From Candidatus Zhuqueibacterota bacterium (GTDB taxonomy: Bacteria; KSB1; UBA2214), in contig JAKJDB010000041.1 of assembly GCA_022706175.1 (NCBI GenBank), forward strand, positions 1 to 11,097: a stretch of DNA of 11,097 bases, read 5' to 3'. Shown here in pieces: positions 1 through 6,779 of the stretch (the stretch's first letter is position 1; each line of letters starts with the position of its first letter). Below the pieces are notes generated by a model, which did no database searches, was not told the origin of the DNA, and saw only the letters and a program-made list of their open reading frames with translations. The position numbers and the translations under genes were made by a program.

Positions 1-1
1 T

Positions 2-790
2 CCGCCGCAGGCCATCAGAAATTTCGCTGAGACCATCGGCGTGGCCAAACGCGACAGCATAGTCGATCTGGCGCTGCTGGAACATTGCGTGCGCGAAGAG
101 TTGAACAAGACCGCCAGACGGGTGATGGCAGTTCTGCGGCCGCTCAAGGTGGTCATCGACAACTATCCGCCGGACCAGGTGGAAGAGATGACCGCCATCA
201 ACAACCCCGAAGATCCTACGATGGGCGTGCGCAAAATCGCCTTCTCGCGCGAGCTGTACATCGAACGGGATGATTTTCGCGAAGATCCACCCAAGAAATA
301 TTTTCGTTTGCAGCCGGGCGGAGAGGTGCGCCTGCGCTACGCCTATATCGTCAAATGCGTCAGCGTACGCAAGGATCCCATCACCCAGGAGGTGGTGGAG
401 GTGCACTGCACCTATGATCCAGAGACGCGCAGCGGCTCATCTCAGAGCGATCGCAAGGTCAAAGGGACCATCCACTGGGTCTCTGCCGGCCACGCCCTTT
501 GCGGAGAGGTGCGGCTGTATGACAATCTTTTCCTCAAGGAAAATCTGAACGACCTGGGAGAGGGAGAGAATTTTCTCGATGCGTTGAATCCTAATTCAGT
601 CGAGGTGCTGGAGCGGTGCTATCTCGAGCCCGCACTGAAGGACGCTCAGCCGTTGGACCGGTTTCAGTTCGAGCGGCTGGGCTATTTCTGCATCGACAAA
701 GACTCTACGCCGGATAAAATCAAAGTGAACCGGACGGTGACGCTCAGGGACACCTGGGCTAAAATTGAAAAGGCGGATCAAAGAGCCTGA
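2..790 (+). CDS. glnS: Glutaminyl-tRNA synthetase, C-terminal part (5' end outside window)
   Basis: This is the 3' part of a gene for the cytoplasmic class I enzyme that charges tRNA-Gln with glutamine using ATP. The frame is already open at base 2 (P-P-Q-A-I-R-N-F), so the GTG at 41 is an internal valine codon and not the start. About 262 residues are visible. They cover the end of the catalytic/helical region (the stretch I-R-x-F followed by LLEHCVREELN, then RRVMAVLRPLKVVIDNYP) and the two anticodon-binding beta-barrels. The barrels contain the family stretches VRLRYAYIVKC, GRKVKG-like DRKVKGTIHWVSAGHA, ERLGYFCID and a C-terminal NRTVTLRDTWAK. The HIGH and KMSKS motifs lie upstream of the window. 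The match is to GlnRS rather than GluRS because the C-terminus is beta-barrel and the IHWVSA-type segment is present. Its presence implies direct charging of tRNA-Gln. The reading frame looks intact and a strong terminator follows. Confidence 0.96.
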   Translation, partial: PPQAIRNFAETIGVAKRDSIVDLALLEHCVREELNKTARRVMAVLRPLKVVIDNYPPDQVEEMTAINNPEDPTMGVRKIAFSRELYIERDDFREDPPKKYFRLQPGGEVRLRYAYIVKCVSVRKDPITQEVVEVHCTYDPETRSGSSQSDRKVKGTIHWVSAGHALCGEVRLYDNLFLKENLNDLGEGENFLDALNPNSVEVLERCYLEPALKDAQPLDRFQFERLGYFCIDKDSTPDKIKVNRTVTLRDTWAKIEKADQRA

Positions 791-821
791 TTGAAAAATT
801 TACAATTTCTGCCTTAGCGCG

Positions 822-854
822 AAAAGGATGTCCCAATGGACATCCTTTTTTTTT
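822..854 (+). terminator. Intrinsic terminator of glnS
   Basis: A perfect stem GGATGTCC (826-833) / GGACATCC (838-845) has a 4-nt loop CAAT. The stem is extended by four A:T pairs (822-825 with 846-849) and runs into nine consecutive T (846-854). It lies 31 nt after the glnS stop codon. The run of A on the 5' side gives it only weak potential on the other strand. Confidence 0.93.
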
Positions 855-1015
855 GGTATACTATTTGCTTGAAGGCTGGTACGGGGCGGAATGAGGTCAG
901 ACAACAACCTTAAAAACAAGAGTCCCTGTCAGCGGACGCCCGATTTTGTTACTCAAATGAAACAAAAATGTATTTGGTTTGAACAGCCGCCAGGGGAGGA
1001 AGAGAGAAGAAAAAG

Positions 1016-2593
1016 ATGTGGAAAAAAAGATACATAATCGCCATGGGTTTGTGCCTGTTGCTGACAAGCTGGTTTTTAAGCCATGCGCTCTACCCTCGCA
1101 TCGCTGTGTGGCAGACCGCTTCATCGGATATCGAGTCGAAGCCGGCACCTACGCCGTTGGAAAGCCAGAATACGGAAGAGTCCCAGGCCATCAACCGTCC
1201 GACCGTGCATCATGCTGACAACCCATCACAAACGACGCCGCCGCACACTATGGCAAGGGCAACAACTCCATCAGCAGCAGCCAGAGGCAGAAAAGCGAAG
1301 ACGGCGGTTGAACCCACTCAAAAGGAAACTAGGACGGTCGCAACAACATGTCAGCCGCCCAATGAACCGATTCCACAAATGGACCGCTCGGTGGGCATAG
1401 CGATCCCAGCCTCTGCGGAGGAAACGACGAAATCCTCTGCGATTGCGGCCATTGCCCAGGAAGTCGATTCTACGACGATTTCGAATGACCAAACCAAAAC
1501 CCCACTCGGTGCCGTTTTAGTTCCGCTGCCGTTCGCACAGGTAGAGGCGGAGACCCTTGCGCTGTCCTTGCAACCAGCCGATTCGTCGACGATTGTGAAC
1601 CTCCTTTCCTATACGCCGAGGGAAGAGTCCACTGAACCGCAACGACCAGCCGAGGAAACACCGGCAAGAGTAGAAGCAGAGCCCATCGTCCTTTTCGCGC
1701 AACCCGCCGATTCATCGACGATTGCAGACAGACGTGCGCAAACGCCGCTTTCTGCTACTGGTGTTCCGCAGCCATCCAACCAAATGACGGCGAGCCCAAA
1801 AGAAGCAGAGGCTGTCGTGCTTTCGGCAAAGCCGGAGGATACTGTAGCTCTCCAAGCGAGCGCTAAAACGCCCTTGAGCGTCAATGTCCGGAGCAGGGTT
1901 GATGTGGACGAGGAGAAAATCTATGAGGACATTTTAAATCTGATCAAGAGCAAAATGGCCTTGAACCAGGCGAATCCGGTGGCGCACTCTACGCCAGCGA
2001 TCGTTCTGGCCAGTCGAGAACCAGCAACCATGGGACCTGTGCCCGGACTACGGCCGATCCAGCAGACCCGGGCGGCCAGGCATGGCATCGGTTTGGCCAT
2101 TGGCACAGCGCAGCCCGATATGGCTGAAAGGGTCAGGGTTCCAGTATTCGCTGAGATGCACTACCGTTATCAGTCCACTCAGCGCACCCAGCTTCAGGTT
2201 GCGGCGGGCGGGACCCGGCTTTTTTGGCCTGGTGGACGGCAGACCCTTCAAACATCGGCCGATCTGATTGGCCGCTATGGCCTGTTTCTTCATCCACGGA
2301 TACAGCCCAATCTCTCTTTCGGCCTGGGTATGCTGAGCACCAGGATGCAGAGTGGGCCGTCATTAGCCAGTGGAACACTTTTGGCCGGCTGTGGTGTGAA
2401 TCTGGCCCTGGCGCAGAAATGGAATCTCGGAGTGCAGATGCAGTATAAATACTGTTTACACATTCCGGCCAGTACAATTTCGATGCGACGAGACGGTTAT
2501 CTACAAATAAAAGCGGAGCTTACATATACTCTTCGTCAGCTGAGCTCCATTCGGCTTCAGTCAGAGGAGAATTATTTGGCGGAGAAGCAGTGA
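1016..2593 (+). CDS. Exported protein with repeat-rich linker and C-terminal outer-membrane beta-barrel-like domain
   Basis: No named family was recognised over the full 525 aa. Residues 1-24 look like a signal peptide: a W-K-K-R start, a hydrophobic core at about 7-21, and a possible cleavage after S22-H-A24. No lipobox is seen. Residues ~35-295 are low-complexity, rich in Pro, Ala, Thr, Ser and Glu, and hold degenerate repeats (148-286). Residues ~296-316 (VDVDEEKIYEDILNLIKSKM) may form an amphipathic helix. Residues ~355-508 alternate short polar and hydrophobic strands (GIGLAIGTAQ, VFAEMHYRYQ, TQLQVAAGGTRL, NLSFGLGML, LLAGCGVNLAL, WNLGVQMQYKY, YLQIKAELTYTL). This is the pattern of a small outer-membrane barrel of roughly eight strands. 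The ATG at 1016 was chosen because it precedes the signal sequence. A GGGGAGGA element at 992-999 sits rather far upstream (16 nt), with GAGAGAAG-like purines nearer. A weak promoter candidate is TTGTTA (946-951), 17 nt, TGTATT (969-974). The alternative, that the N-terminus is an uncleaved membrane anchor, cannot be excluded. Confidence 0.8.
   Translation: MWKKRYIIAMGLCLLLTSWFLSHALYPRIAVWQTASSDIESKPAPTPLESQNTEESQAINRPTVHHADNPSQTTPPHTMARATTPSAAARGRKAKTAVEPTQKETRTVATTCQPPNEPIPQMDRSVGIAIPASAEETTKSSAIAAIAQEVDSTTISNDQTKTPLGAVLVPLPFAQVEAETLALSLQPADSSTIVNLLSYTPREESTEPQRPAEETPARVEAEPIVLFAQPADSSTIADRRAQTPLSATGVPQPSNQMTASPKEAEAVVLSAKPEDTVALQASAKTPLSVNVRSRVDVDEEKIYEDILNLIKSKMALNQANPVAHSTPAIVLASREPATMGPVPGLRPIQQTRAARHGIGLAIGTAQPDMAERVRVPVFAEMHYRYQSTQRTQLQVAAGGTRLFWPGGRQTLQTSADLIGRYGLFLHPRIQPNLSFGLGMLSTRMQSGPSLASGTLLAGCGVNLALAQKWNLGVQMQYKYCLHIPASTISMRRDGYLQIKAELTYTLRQLSSIRLQSEENYLAEKQ
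1457..1873 (+). repeat. Degenerate in-frame protein repeats, about 43 residues (129 nt) apart
   Basis: Within the barrel protein's linker, the core QPADSSTI occurs at residues 186-193 (DNA from 1571) and again at 229-236 (DNA from 1700). A third, diverged copy, KPEDTVAL, is at 272-279, and an older-looking one, QEVDSTTI, at 148-155. Each core is followed about 8-10 residues later by Thr-Pro (KTP, YTP, QTP, KTP) and, between copies, by a VEAE/EAEA-like segment. The two central copies are still clearly similar in DNA. The spacing is 38, 43 and 43 residues, which suggests successive in-frame tandem duplication. Confidence 0.75.
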
Positions 2594-2640
2594 AATAGGA
2601 AAGGGATGGAACAAAAGGGTGAAAAAATCGTTGAACTAGG

Positions 2641-2715
2641 TGGCAGGCGTTAGTTTCCTTCTATGGGCGTCGACCCCCCTAAGACGTTCATTCACTAACG
2701 GCCTGCCATTTTTTT
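2641..2715 (+). terminator. Long imperfect hairpin with T-run, probable terminator of the barrel gene
   Basis: The 5' arm TGGCAGGCGTTAGT (2641-2654) pairs with the 3' arm ACTAACGGCCTGCCA (2694-2708). All 14 bases pair, with one bulged base in the 3' arm. Seven T follow at once (2709-2715). The 39-nt loop is unusually long. It holds a smaller possible stem, GCGTC with GACGT including one G:T pair. The position, 47 nt after the stop codon of the barrel gene, and the T-run argue for an intrinsic terminator. The long arms and loop would also suit a small structured RNA or a tiny inverted-repeat element. Confidence 0.65.
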
Positions 2716-2744
2716 GCCGTCCATCAAGTCGGCAAAATCAGGGC

Positions 2745-2773
2745 TTGCATTCCTTCGCGCAATATTGTAAATT
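2745..2773 (+). promoter_or_regulatory. Promoter of the tRNA-Arg gene (sigma-70 type)
   Basis: A -35 element TTGCAT (2745-2750) is separated by exactly 17 nt from a -10 element TAAATT (2768-2773). Transcription would start near 2780, one or two bases before the mature tRNA 5' end. The same -10 hexamer and the same spacing occur in the promoter candidate of the glycosyltransferase unit (10737-10765). Confidence 0.65.
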
Positions 2774-2781
2774 AATCTCAA

Positions 2782-2858
2782 GCGCCCGTAGCTCAATTGG
2801 ATAGAGCTTCTGACTTCGGATCAGAAGGTTGGGGGTTCGAGCCCCTCCGGGCGCGCCA
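2782..2858 (+). tRNA. tRNA-Arg (anticodon TCG)
   Basis: A 77-nt cloverleaf is complete. The acceptor stem is GCGCCCG / CGGGCGC, with discriminator G and a genome-encoded CCA (2856-2858). The D arm is GCTC / GAGC. The anticodon stem is TCTGA / TCAGA around the loop CTTCGGA, which places the anticodon TCG at 2816-2818. The T arm is GGGGG / CCCTC around the loop TTCGAGC, with one G:T pair. The anticodon reads arginine CGN codons, CGA foremost. It is a single-tRNA transcription unit with its own promoter and terminator. Confidence 0.97.
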
Positions 2859-2882
2859 AGCCTGCACTGTGCAGGCTTTTTT
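2859..2882 (+). terminator. Intrinsic terminator of tRNA-Arg
   Basis: The stem GCCTGCA (2860-2866) / TGCAGGC (2870-2876) closes on the 3-nt loop CTG. It is flanked by A:T pairs and followed by six T (2877-2882). It begins directly after the tRNA CCA end, so the precursor needs little 3' trimming. Confidence 0.9.
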
Positions 2883-2964
2883 GTTTCAGCACAGGCGGTG
2901 AGGCTCTGTGGCTTAGAGTCAACAGTAGTGTGGATAAGTCAGTAATCAAAGGAATGGTGAGGAG

Positions 2965-3660
2965 TTACACCCGGCGGTTGGAGATAAGCAGAGATTTTGG
3001 GTCCAGGCGGAGCCGTAATTTTTCGCAAGAGGCGGCATCCTGATCTTTAAGCAGGCGCAGCTGGATATGGTCCTGTTGGGCGTTCAGTTCGATGACCACG
3101 GAAAAATATTGGATGAAGGGTTTAATAAATTCTGCGGCAGAGCCGGCGTTCGCAGGCAGGGTTGCGGAAAACCAGATCTGGGAGTCGAAGGCATGCGCCA
3201 GGTTCTGCCATTCCTGCAAGACCGCCTGATCTTTTTCGACGAAATGGGTCCCGTCGACAATGATCATCTTTGGCGTGAATCCACCCTGTTTCACATAGAT
3301 GTCCAGGCTTTTGTGCACCGCCGTCAGATTCGAGCCGTTTTCTTTAAAATGTAAAATCAACCGGTCGCGCAACAACTCATCAAAGATCAGATTGGCGCTT
3401 TCCAGCTGATAGGCGGCCGCCACCTCTTCATACACCTGTTTATACCAATTGGCGATGTGATGGGGATCATCAGAAAAGGAGATATGCACGACTTTTTGGC
3501 CGCGGAGCAGGTGGTCGGTGGCGAAGTGAACCAGGCAGGCGGTTTTGCCCACGCCCTTTCTGGAAACAAACACTCCCAGATGGCCCGGCCCCAAACCACC
3601 ATGAAGGGTTTGCTCGAGAATGCGGATGGGGCTGCGTTTAATGAGTTCTTCTTTGATCAT
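2965..3660 (-). CDS. RecA/KaiC-like P-loop ATPase of unknown function
   Basis: The predicted soluble protein has 231 aa. The start ATG at 3660 is preceded by AGAGGAAC (3673-3666), a good Shine-Dalgarno site. The open frame runs 12 codons further to a TTG at 3696, which is unlikely to be used. A G-G-L-G-P-G-H-L-G lead-in comes before a P-loop S-R-K-G-V-G-K-T (residues 33-40), in which the usual first Gly/Ala is Ser. A hydrophobic strand K-M-I-I-V-D (131-136) serves as Walker B, and Q-I-W-F-S-A-T-L (161-168) looks like the following core strand. The order of elements, including LLRGQKVVHISFSDDP after the P-loop, fits a single RecA-fold domain of the KaiC/DnaB/RadA superfamily. The substrate is unknown. 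It is short for RadA (no Lon-like or zinc domain) and lacks the second KaiC domain. It lies 66 nt downstream of fusA on the same strand with no terminator seen between them, so cotranscription is likely. Confidence 0.8.
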   Translation of the reverse strand: MIKEELIKRSPIRILEQTLHGGLGPGHLGVFVSRKGVGKTACLVHFATDHLLRGQKVVHISFSDDPHHIANWYKQVYEEVAAAYQLESANLIFDELLRDRLILHFKENGSNLTAVHKSLDIYVKQGGFTPKMIIVDGTHFVEKDQAVLQEWQNLAHAFDSQIWFSATLPANAGSAAEFIKPFIQYFSVVIELNAQQDHIQLRLLKDQDAASCEKLRLRLDPKSLLISNRRV

Positions 3661-3726
3661 GTGAGGTTCCTCTGGTTTCTTACATCGCCGAGGCAATATA
3701 CAAAAATGTCTTGTTACAATGCAAGG

Positions 3727-5811
3727 TTACTTTTGCAGCTTTTGTTTTTCCTGAAAAGCTTTTTTCAGATTTTCTGCGATCGATTCAGGCACCTTGGCAT
3801 AGCGGGAGAACTCCATGGTGAATTCGGCTTTGCCTTGCGTGGCTGAGCGCAGCACGGTGGAATAGCCGAACATCTCGCTCAACGGCACTTCTGATTCGAT
3901 GGCGGTCAGCACTTTGTCCTCCGTTGCGCTGAGGATCATGCCGCGGCGCTGGTTGATGGTGGCCAACACCTGTCCCTGATATTCGGGCGGGGTTTCCACT
4001 CCGACGCGCATAATGGGCTCGAGGATGATGGGTTTGCAGCGCAGGTACGATTCCCGGAAAGCGCTGAACGCCGCCTGCTGGAACGCCATGTCCGACGAGT
4101 CCACCGGGTGGTAGTTGCCGTCGTTGAGCGTCACGCGGACGCCGACGATGGGAAAGCCCACCAGCGGCCCTTTTTGTAGCGCCTGGATGAATCCTTTTTC
4201 ACAGGCCGGGACATATTCGGTGGGAATGACGCCGCCCTTGAGATCGTCGATGAATTCAAAATCACCCTGATGAAACGGCTCGATGATGCCGCAGACGCGG
4301 CCGTACTGACCGGCGCCGCCGGTCTGCTTTTTATGCGTGTAATCGAAAGTGGTTTTCTGCGAAATACTCTCGCGATAGGCTACCTGCGGAGCGCCGGTCT
4401 CCAGGAGAACATTATATTCACGGCGCATCCGTTCCACATACACCTCCAGGTGCAACTCGCCCATGCCTTTGATGATGGTGTCGTTGGTTTCCGGATCGAC
4501 GAACGTCTGGAATGTCGGATCTTCTTTGACGAACCGGTTCAGGGCTTTGGCCATGTTCTCGCCGGATTTGTTGTCGGCCGGTTTGATGGAAAGCGAGATG
4601 ACCGGGGTCGGCACAAACATCGAGGACAGGGAATAGTTCACCGTGTTGTCGGTAAAGGTGTCCCCTGATGCGCAGTCGATGCCGAACAGAGCGACGATGT
4701 CGCCGGCTTCGGCTGAAGAGATGTCCTCCATCTCGTCGGCATGCATGCGGATAAGCCGGCCGACCCGCACCTTTCTCTGGCTGCGGCGGTTAAAGACCTC
4801 GTCGCCTTTGCGCAGCGTTCCCTGATACAGCCGCACGTAGGTGAGCTGACCGAATCGGGTGTCGTCCAGTTTAAAGGCCAGCAGCACGGTCGGCAGGCTG
4901 GGGTCTGATTGCAGCACCACCTCGGCGTTGTCGTTGTCCAGGTCAAAGGCTTTGTTTTCGATCTCTTTCGGCGACGGCAGGTATTTGATGACCGCATCCA
5001 GCAACGCTTGCACGCCCTTGTTTTTAAAAGCAGAACCGATAAACACCGGTATGAAATTAAGGCTCAGAGTGCCCTTGCGCACGGCGCGGAGAATCAGATC
5101 TTCGTTGACCCGGTCTTCCAGGTAGGCTTCGGCCAGCTCATCGTCATAGAGCGACACGCGATCGATCAGCTGATCCCGTTTTTCCAGCGCGATGGGCAGC
5201 AGTTCGGTCGGGATGCTCTCTTCGCGGATGATTTCTCCGTTGGCGCCGTCAAAATAATAGGCTTTCATCGTAATCAGATCGATGATACCCTCGAACTGGC
5301 TCTCCAGCCCGATGGGCCATTGCATCAGGGCGGCGGTGTGGTTGAGTTTATCATGCAACTGATCGGCCACCCGCTGCGGATTGGCGCCCATACGATCGCA
5401 CTTGTTCACAAAAGCGATGCGGGGAACCTTATAACGCGTCATCTGGCGGTCCACCGTGATGGTCTGCGACTGCACACCGCCAACGGCGCATAGCACCAGG
5501 ATGGCGCCGTCGAGCACACGCAGCGAGCGCTCCACCTCGATGGTGAAATCCACATGTCCCGGCGTATCTATGATGTTGATGTCGTGATTCTTCCAGGTCA
5601 CGTTGGTGGATGCGGACTGAATGGTGATTCCGCGTTCGCGCTCCAAAGCCATGGAATCCATGGTTGCGCCGTGGCCGTCCTTGCCGCGGACTTCGTGGAT
5701 GGCGTGGATCTTTTGGGTGTAGTAAAGGATTCTCTCGGTCAGCGTGGTTTTGCCCGAGTCGATGTGCGCGCTGATGCCGATGTTGCGCATTTTGGTCAAG
5801 TCAATGGCCAT
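3727..5811 (-). CDS. fusA: Elongation factor G, spdEFG1/mitochondrial EF-G1-like type
   Basis: This is the translational GTPase that drives tRNA-mRNA translocation on the ribosome. At 694 aa it has normal length and all five domains. G-domain motifs are A-H-I-D-S-G-K-T (15-22), the switch I R-G-I-T-I (60-64), D-T-P-G-H (82-86), N-K-C-D (136-139) and S-A-F (260-262). The domain IV loop [11 protein letters not shown] (494-504) and the C-terminal domain V segment with [17 protein letters not shown] are present. Several segments match the EF-G1 of mitochondria and the bacterial spdEFG1 group rather than E. coli-type [41 protein letters not shown] and [13 protein letters not shown]. Organisms with this type usually also carry an EF-G2 paralogue elsewhere (family knowledge). 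The gene is not in a str operon: no rpsL, rpsG or tuf adjoins it. The ATG at 5811 has only a weak ribosome site (GAG about 8 nt upstream). Confidence 0.97.
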   Translation of the reverse strand: MAIDLTKMRNIGISAHIDSGKTTLTERILYYTQKIHAIHEVRGKDGHGATMDSMALERERGITIQSASTNVTWKNHDINIIDTPGHVDFTIEVERSLRVLDGAILVLCAVGGVQSQTITVDRQMTRYKVPRIAFVNKCDRMGANPQRVADQLHDKLNHTAALMQWPIGLESQFEGIIDLITMKAYYFDGANGEIIREESIPTELLPIALEKRDQLIDRVSLYDDELAEAYLEDRVNEDLILRAVRKGTLSLNFIPVFIGSAFKNKGVQALLDAVIKYLPSPKEIENKAFDLDNDNAEVVLQSDPSLPTVLLAFKLDDTRFGQLTYVRLYQGTLRKGDEVFNRRSQRKVRVGRLIRMHADEMEDISSAEAGDIVALFGIDCASGDTFTDNTVNYSLSSMFVPTPVISLSIKPADNKSGENMAKALNRFVKEDPTFQTFVDPETNDTIIKGMGELHLEVYVERMRREYNVLLETGAPQVAYRESISQKTTFDYTHKKQTGGAGQYGRVCGIIEPFHQGDFEFIDDLKGGVIPTEYVPACEKGFIQALQKGPLVGFPIVGVRVTLNDGNYHPVDSSDMAFQQAAFSAFRESYLRCKPIILEPIMRVGVETPPEYQGQVLATINQRRGMILSATEDKVLTAIESEVPLSEMFGYSTVLRSATQGKAEFTMEFSRYAKVPESIAENLKKAFQEKQKLQK

Positions 5812-5850
5812 AGGTTTCTCAAATATTGGTTAACGGGTTGAAAAACAAAG

Positions 5851-5879
5851 ATAATAAGTTAAGCATAAATTAGGTAAAA
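5851..5879 (-). promoter_or_regulatory. Candidate promoter of fusA
   Basis: On the minus strand, TTTACC (5878-5873) lies 16 nt before TATTAT (5856-5851). The latter matches the -10 consensus at five of six bases. A TATCTTTG sequence overlaps the -10 and also resembles the TAnnTTTG element of Bacteroidota promoters. Transcription would start about 35 nt upstream of the fusA ATG. The surrounding 70 bp are clearly AT-rich compared with the genes. This is sequence resemblance only. Confidence 0.4.
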
Positions 5880-5898
5880 AGCCAGTAAAATGTTGGCT
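5876..5898 (-). terminator. Weak candidate terminator after the MscS-like gene
   Basis: On the minus strand AGCCA (5898-5894) and TGGCT (5884-5880) can form a 5-bp stem with a 9-nt loop, followed by four more T. It stands between the channel gene and fusA, which run in the same direction 126 nt apart. The stem is short, so read-through into fusA is possible. Confidence 0.35.
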
Positions 5899-5937
5899 GC
5901 GGCAGCTTGCTGCGCATTCAGCTCACAGGGAGTGGGA

Positions 5938-6753
5938 TCAGACGAGGTGTATTTGGTGGTGCGGTTGAAAGGCGGACAGGATGCGTAGCCAGAGCTCCTC
6001 TTCGATCTCCGGCTGTTGATCCGAGCTGCAATAATAACGGCCGGTGAGAAGGATGGCGCCCGCGTGCACCCGGACAGACACTTGCACAGGCGGCGCGTCT
6101 TCCGCGGTTTCGATCTCGTCGGCGGCCATGCGCTGCTGCAGGATTTGTTGCAGCGTCTCCCGGGCTTCCTGCCAGTTGCTGTCCAGTCGCAGGGCCACTT
6201 GGATCTCATACCAGAGGGCGTGCGCGCCCTCGGTGTCGTTCACGATCGGCTGCGTCAGCACCAGGTTGTTGGGAATTTTAATGACGCGATGTCCGGCGGG
6301 TTCGGCGGGAAGTCTCTCATCCAGTTCCACCAGGGTGATGTAGATCATGTTCATCTCCACCACTTCGCCGTAATGCTCGCCGATTCTGATGTGATCGCCG
6401 ATTTTGAACAACTGGCGCCAAGCGATGACGCTCCAGGAGGCGATGTTCAGAATGAGCTCTTTTAAGGAAAGGATCATGGCGGCGAGCAGCAGGGTCAGCA
6501 CGATGAGCAGGGATTGAAATCCCTCCAGCCATAACCGGCCGATCAGCACCAGGCCGAGCAGAAAGGCGGTATAGCCGACGATCTGCCGCGACAGTTCGCG
6601 CGTGCGCTCATCTTTGATGCGCTGCGACAACAGCCGCAGGACGATGCTGCGCAACAGCCAGATAAGCAGAACCAAAATGAAAGAACTGATCAGCTTGACT
6701 TCCGTTTCGATGATCAGGGTGTTGATGGTGTCGAGAATGCCGGTGTTTTTCAT
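5938..6753 (-). CDS. MscS-family small-conductance mechanosensitive channel
   Basis: This 271-aa inner-membrane protein is predicted to open under membrane tension and release solutes on osmotic downshift. Three hydrophobic segments lie at about residues 19-41, 57-76 and 79-97. After them comes the family core ELILNIASWSVIAWRQLFKIGD, then HIRIGEHYGEVVEMNMIYITL (about 99-141), corresponding to the pore-lining helix end and the start of the beta domain. V-I-K-I-P-N-N (157-163) matches the conserved IPN stretch. The C-terminal ~95 residues form the alpha/beta part. The glycine/alanine pattern of TM3 is less regular than in E. coli MscS, so gating properties cannot be inferred. The ATG at 6753 gives the channel at normal length. 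The open frame extends far upstream, but that part is antisense-frame overlap of the neighbouring glycosyltransferase gene and has no protein-like features. It starts 26 nt after the previous gene with no clear Shine-Dalgarno sequence and is the last gene of the four-gene unit. Confidence 0.9.
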   Translation of the reverse strand: MKNTGILDTINTLIIETEVKLISSFILVLLIWLLRSIVLRLLSQRIKDERTRELSRQIVGYTAFLLGLVLIGRLWLEGFQSLLIVLTLLLAAMILSLKELILNIASWSVIAWRQLFKIGDHIRIGEHYGEVVEMNMIYITLVELDERLPAEPAGHRVIKIPNNLVLTQPIVNDTEGAHALWYEIQVALRLDSNWQEARETLQQILQQRMAADEIETAEDAPPVQVSVRVHAGAILLTGRYYCSSDQQPEIEEELWLRILSAFQPHHQIHLV

Positions 6754-6779
6754 AAGGCGTGTACCAACGGGTAAAAGGG

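Noticed and set aside
41..43. GTG as the start of a complete 249-aa gene
   Set aside because: The frame is open upstream to base 2 with GlnRS-like residues, so this is an internal valine codon of a gene cut by the window edge.
943..969. Imperfect inverted repeat ATTTTGTT / AACAAAAAT upstream of the barrel gene
   Set aside because: It is AT-rich and short with a mismatch. It is too weak to call an operator without related sequences.
2929..2937. TGTGGATAA, whose complement TTATCCACA is a perfect DnaA-box sequence
   Set aside because: It is a single copy with no second box, AT-rich unwinding region or dnaA/dnaN nearby. One match in 11 kb is within chance.
3661..3696. TTG start giving the ATPase 12 more residues
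   Set aside because: AGAGGAAC directly precedes the ATG at 3660 and would lie inside the coding sequence if the TTG were used.
4909..5493. 194-codon plus-strand open frame
   Set aside because: It is antisense to fusA and shows no recognisable protein pattern.
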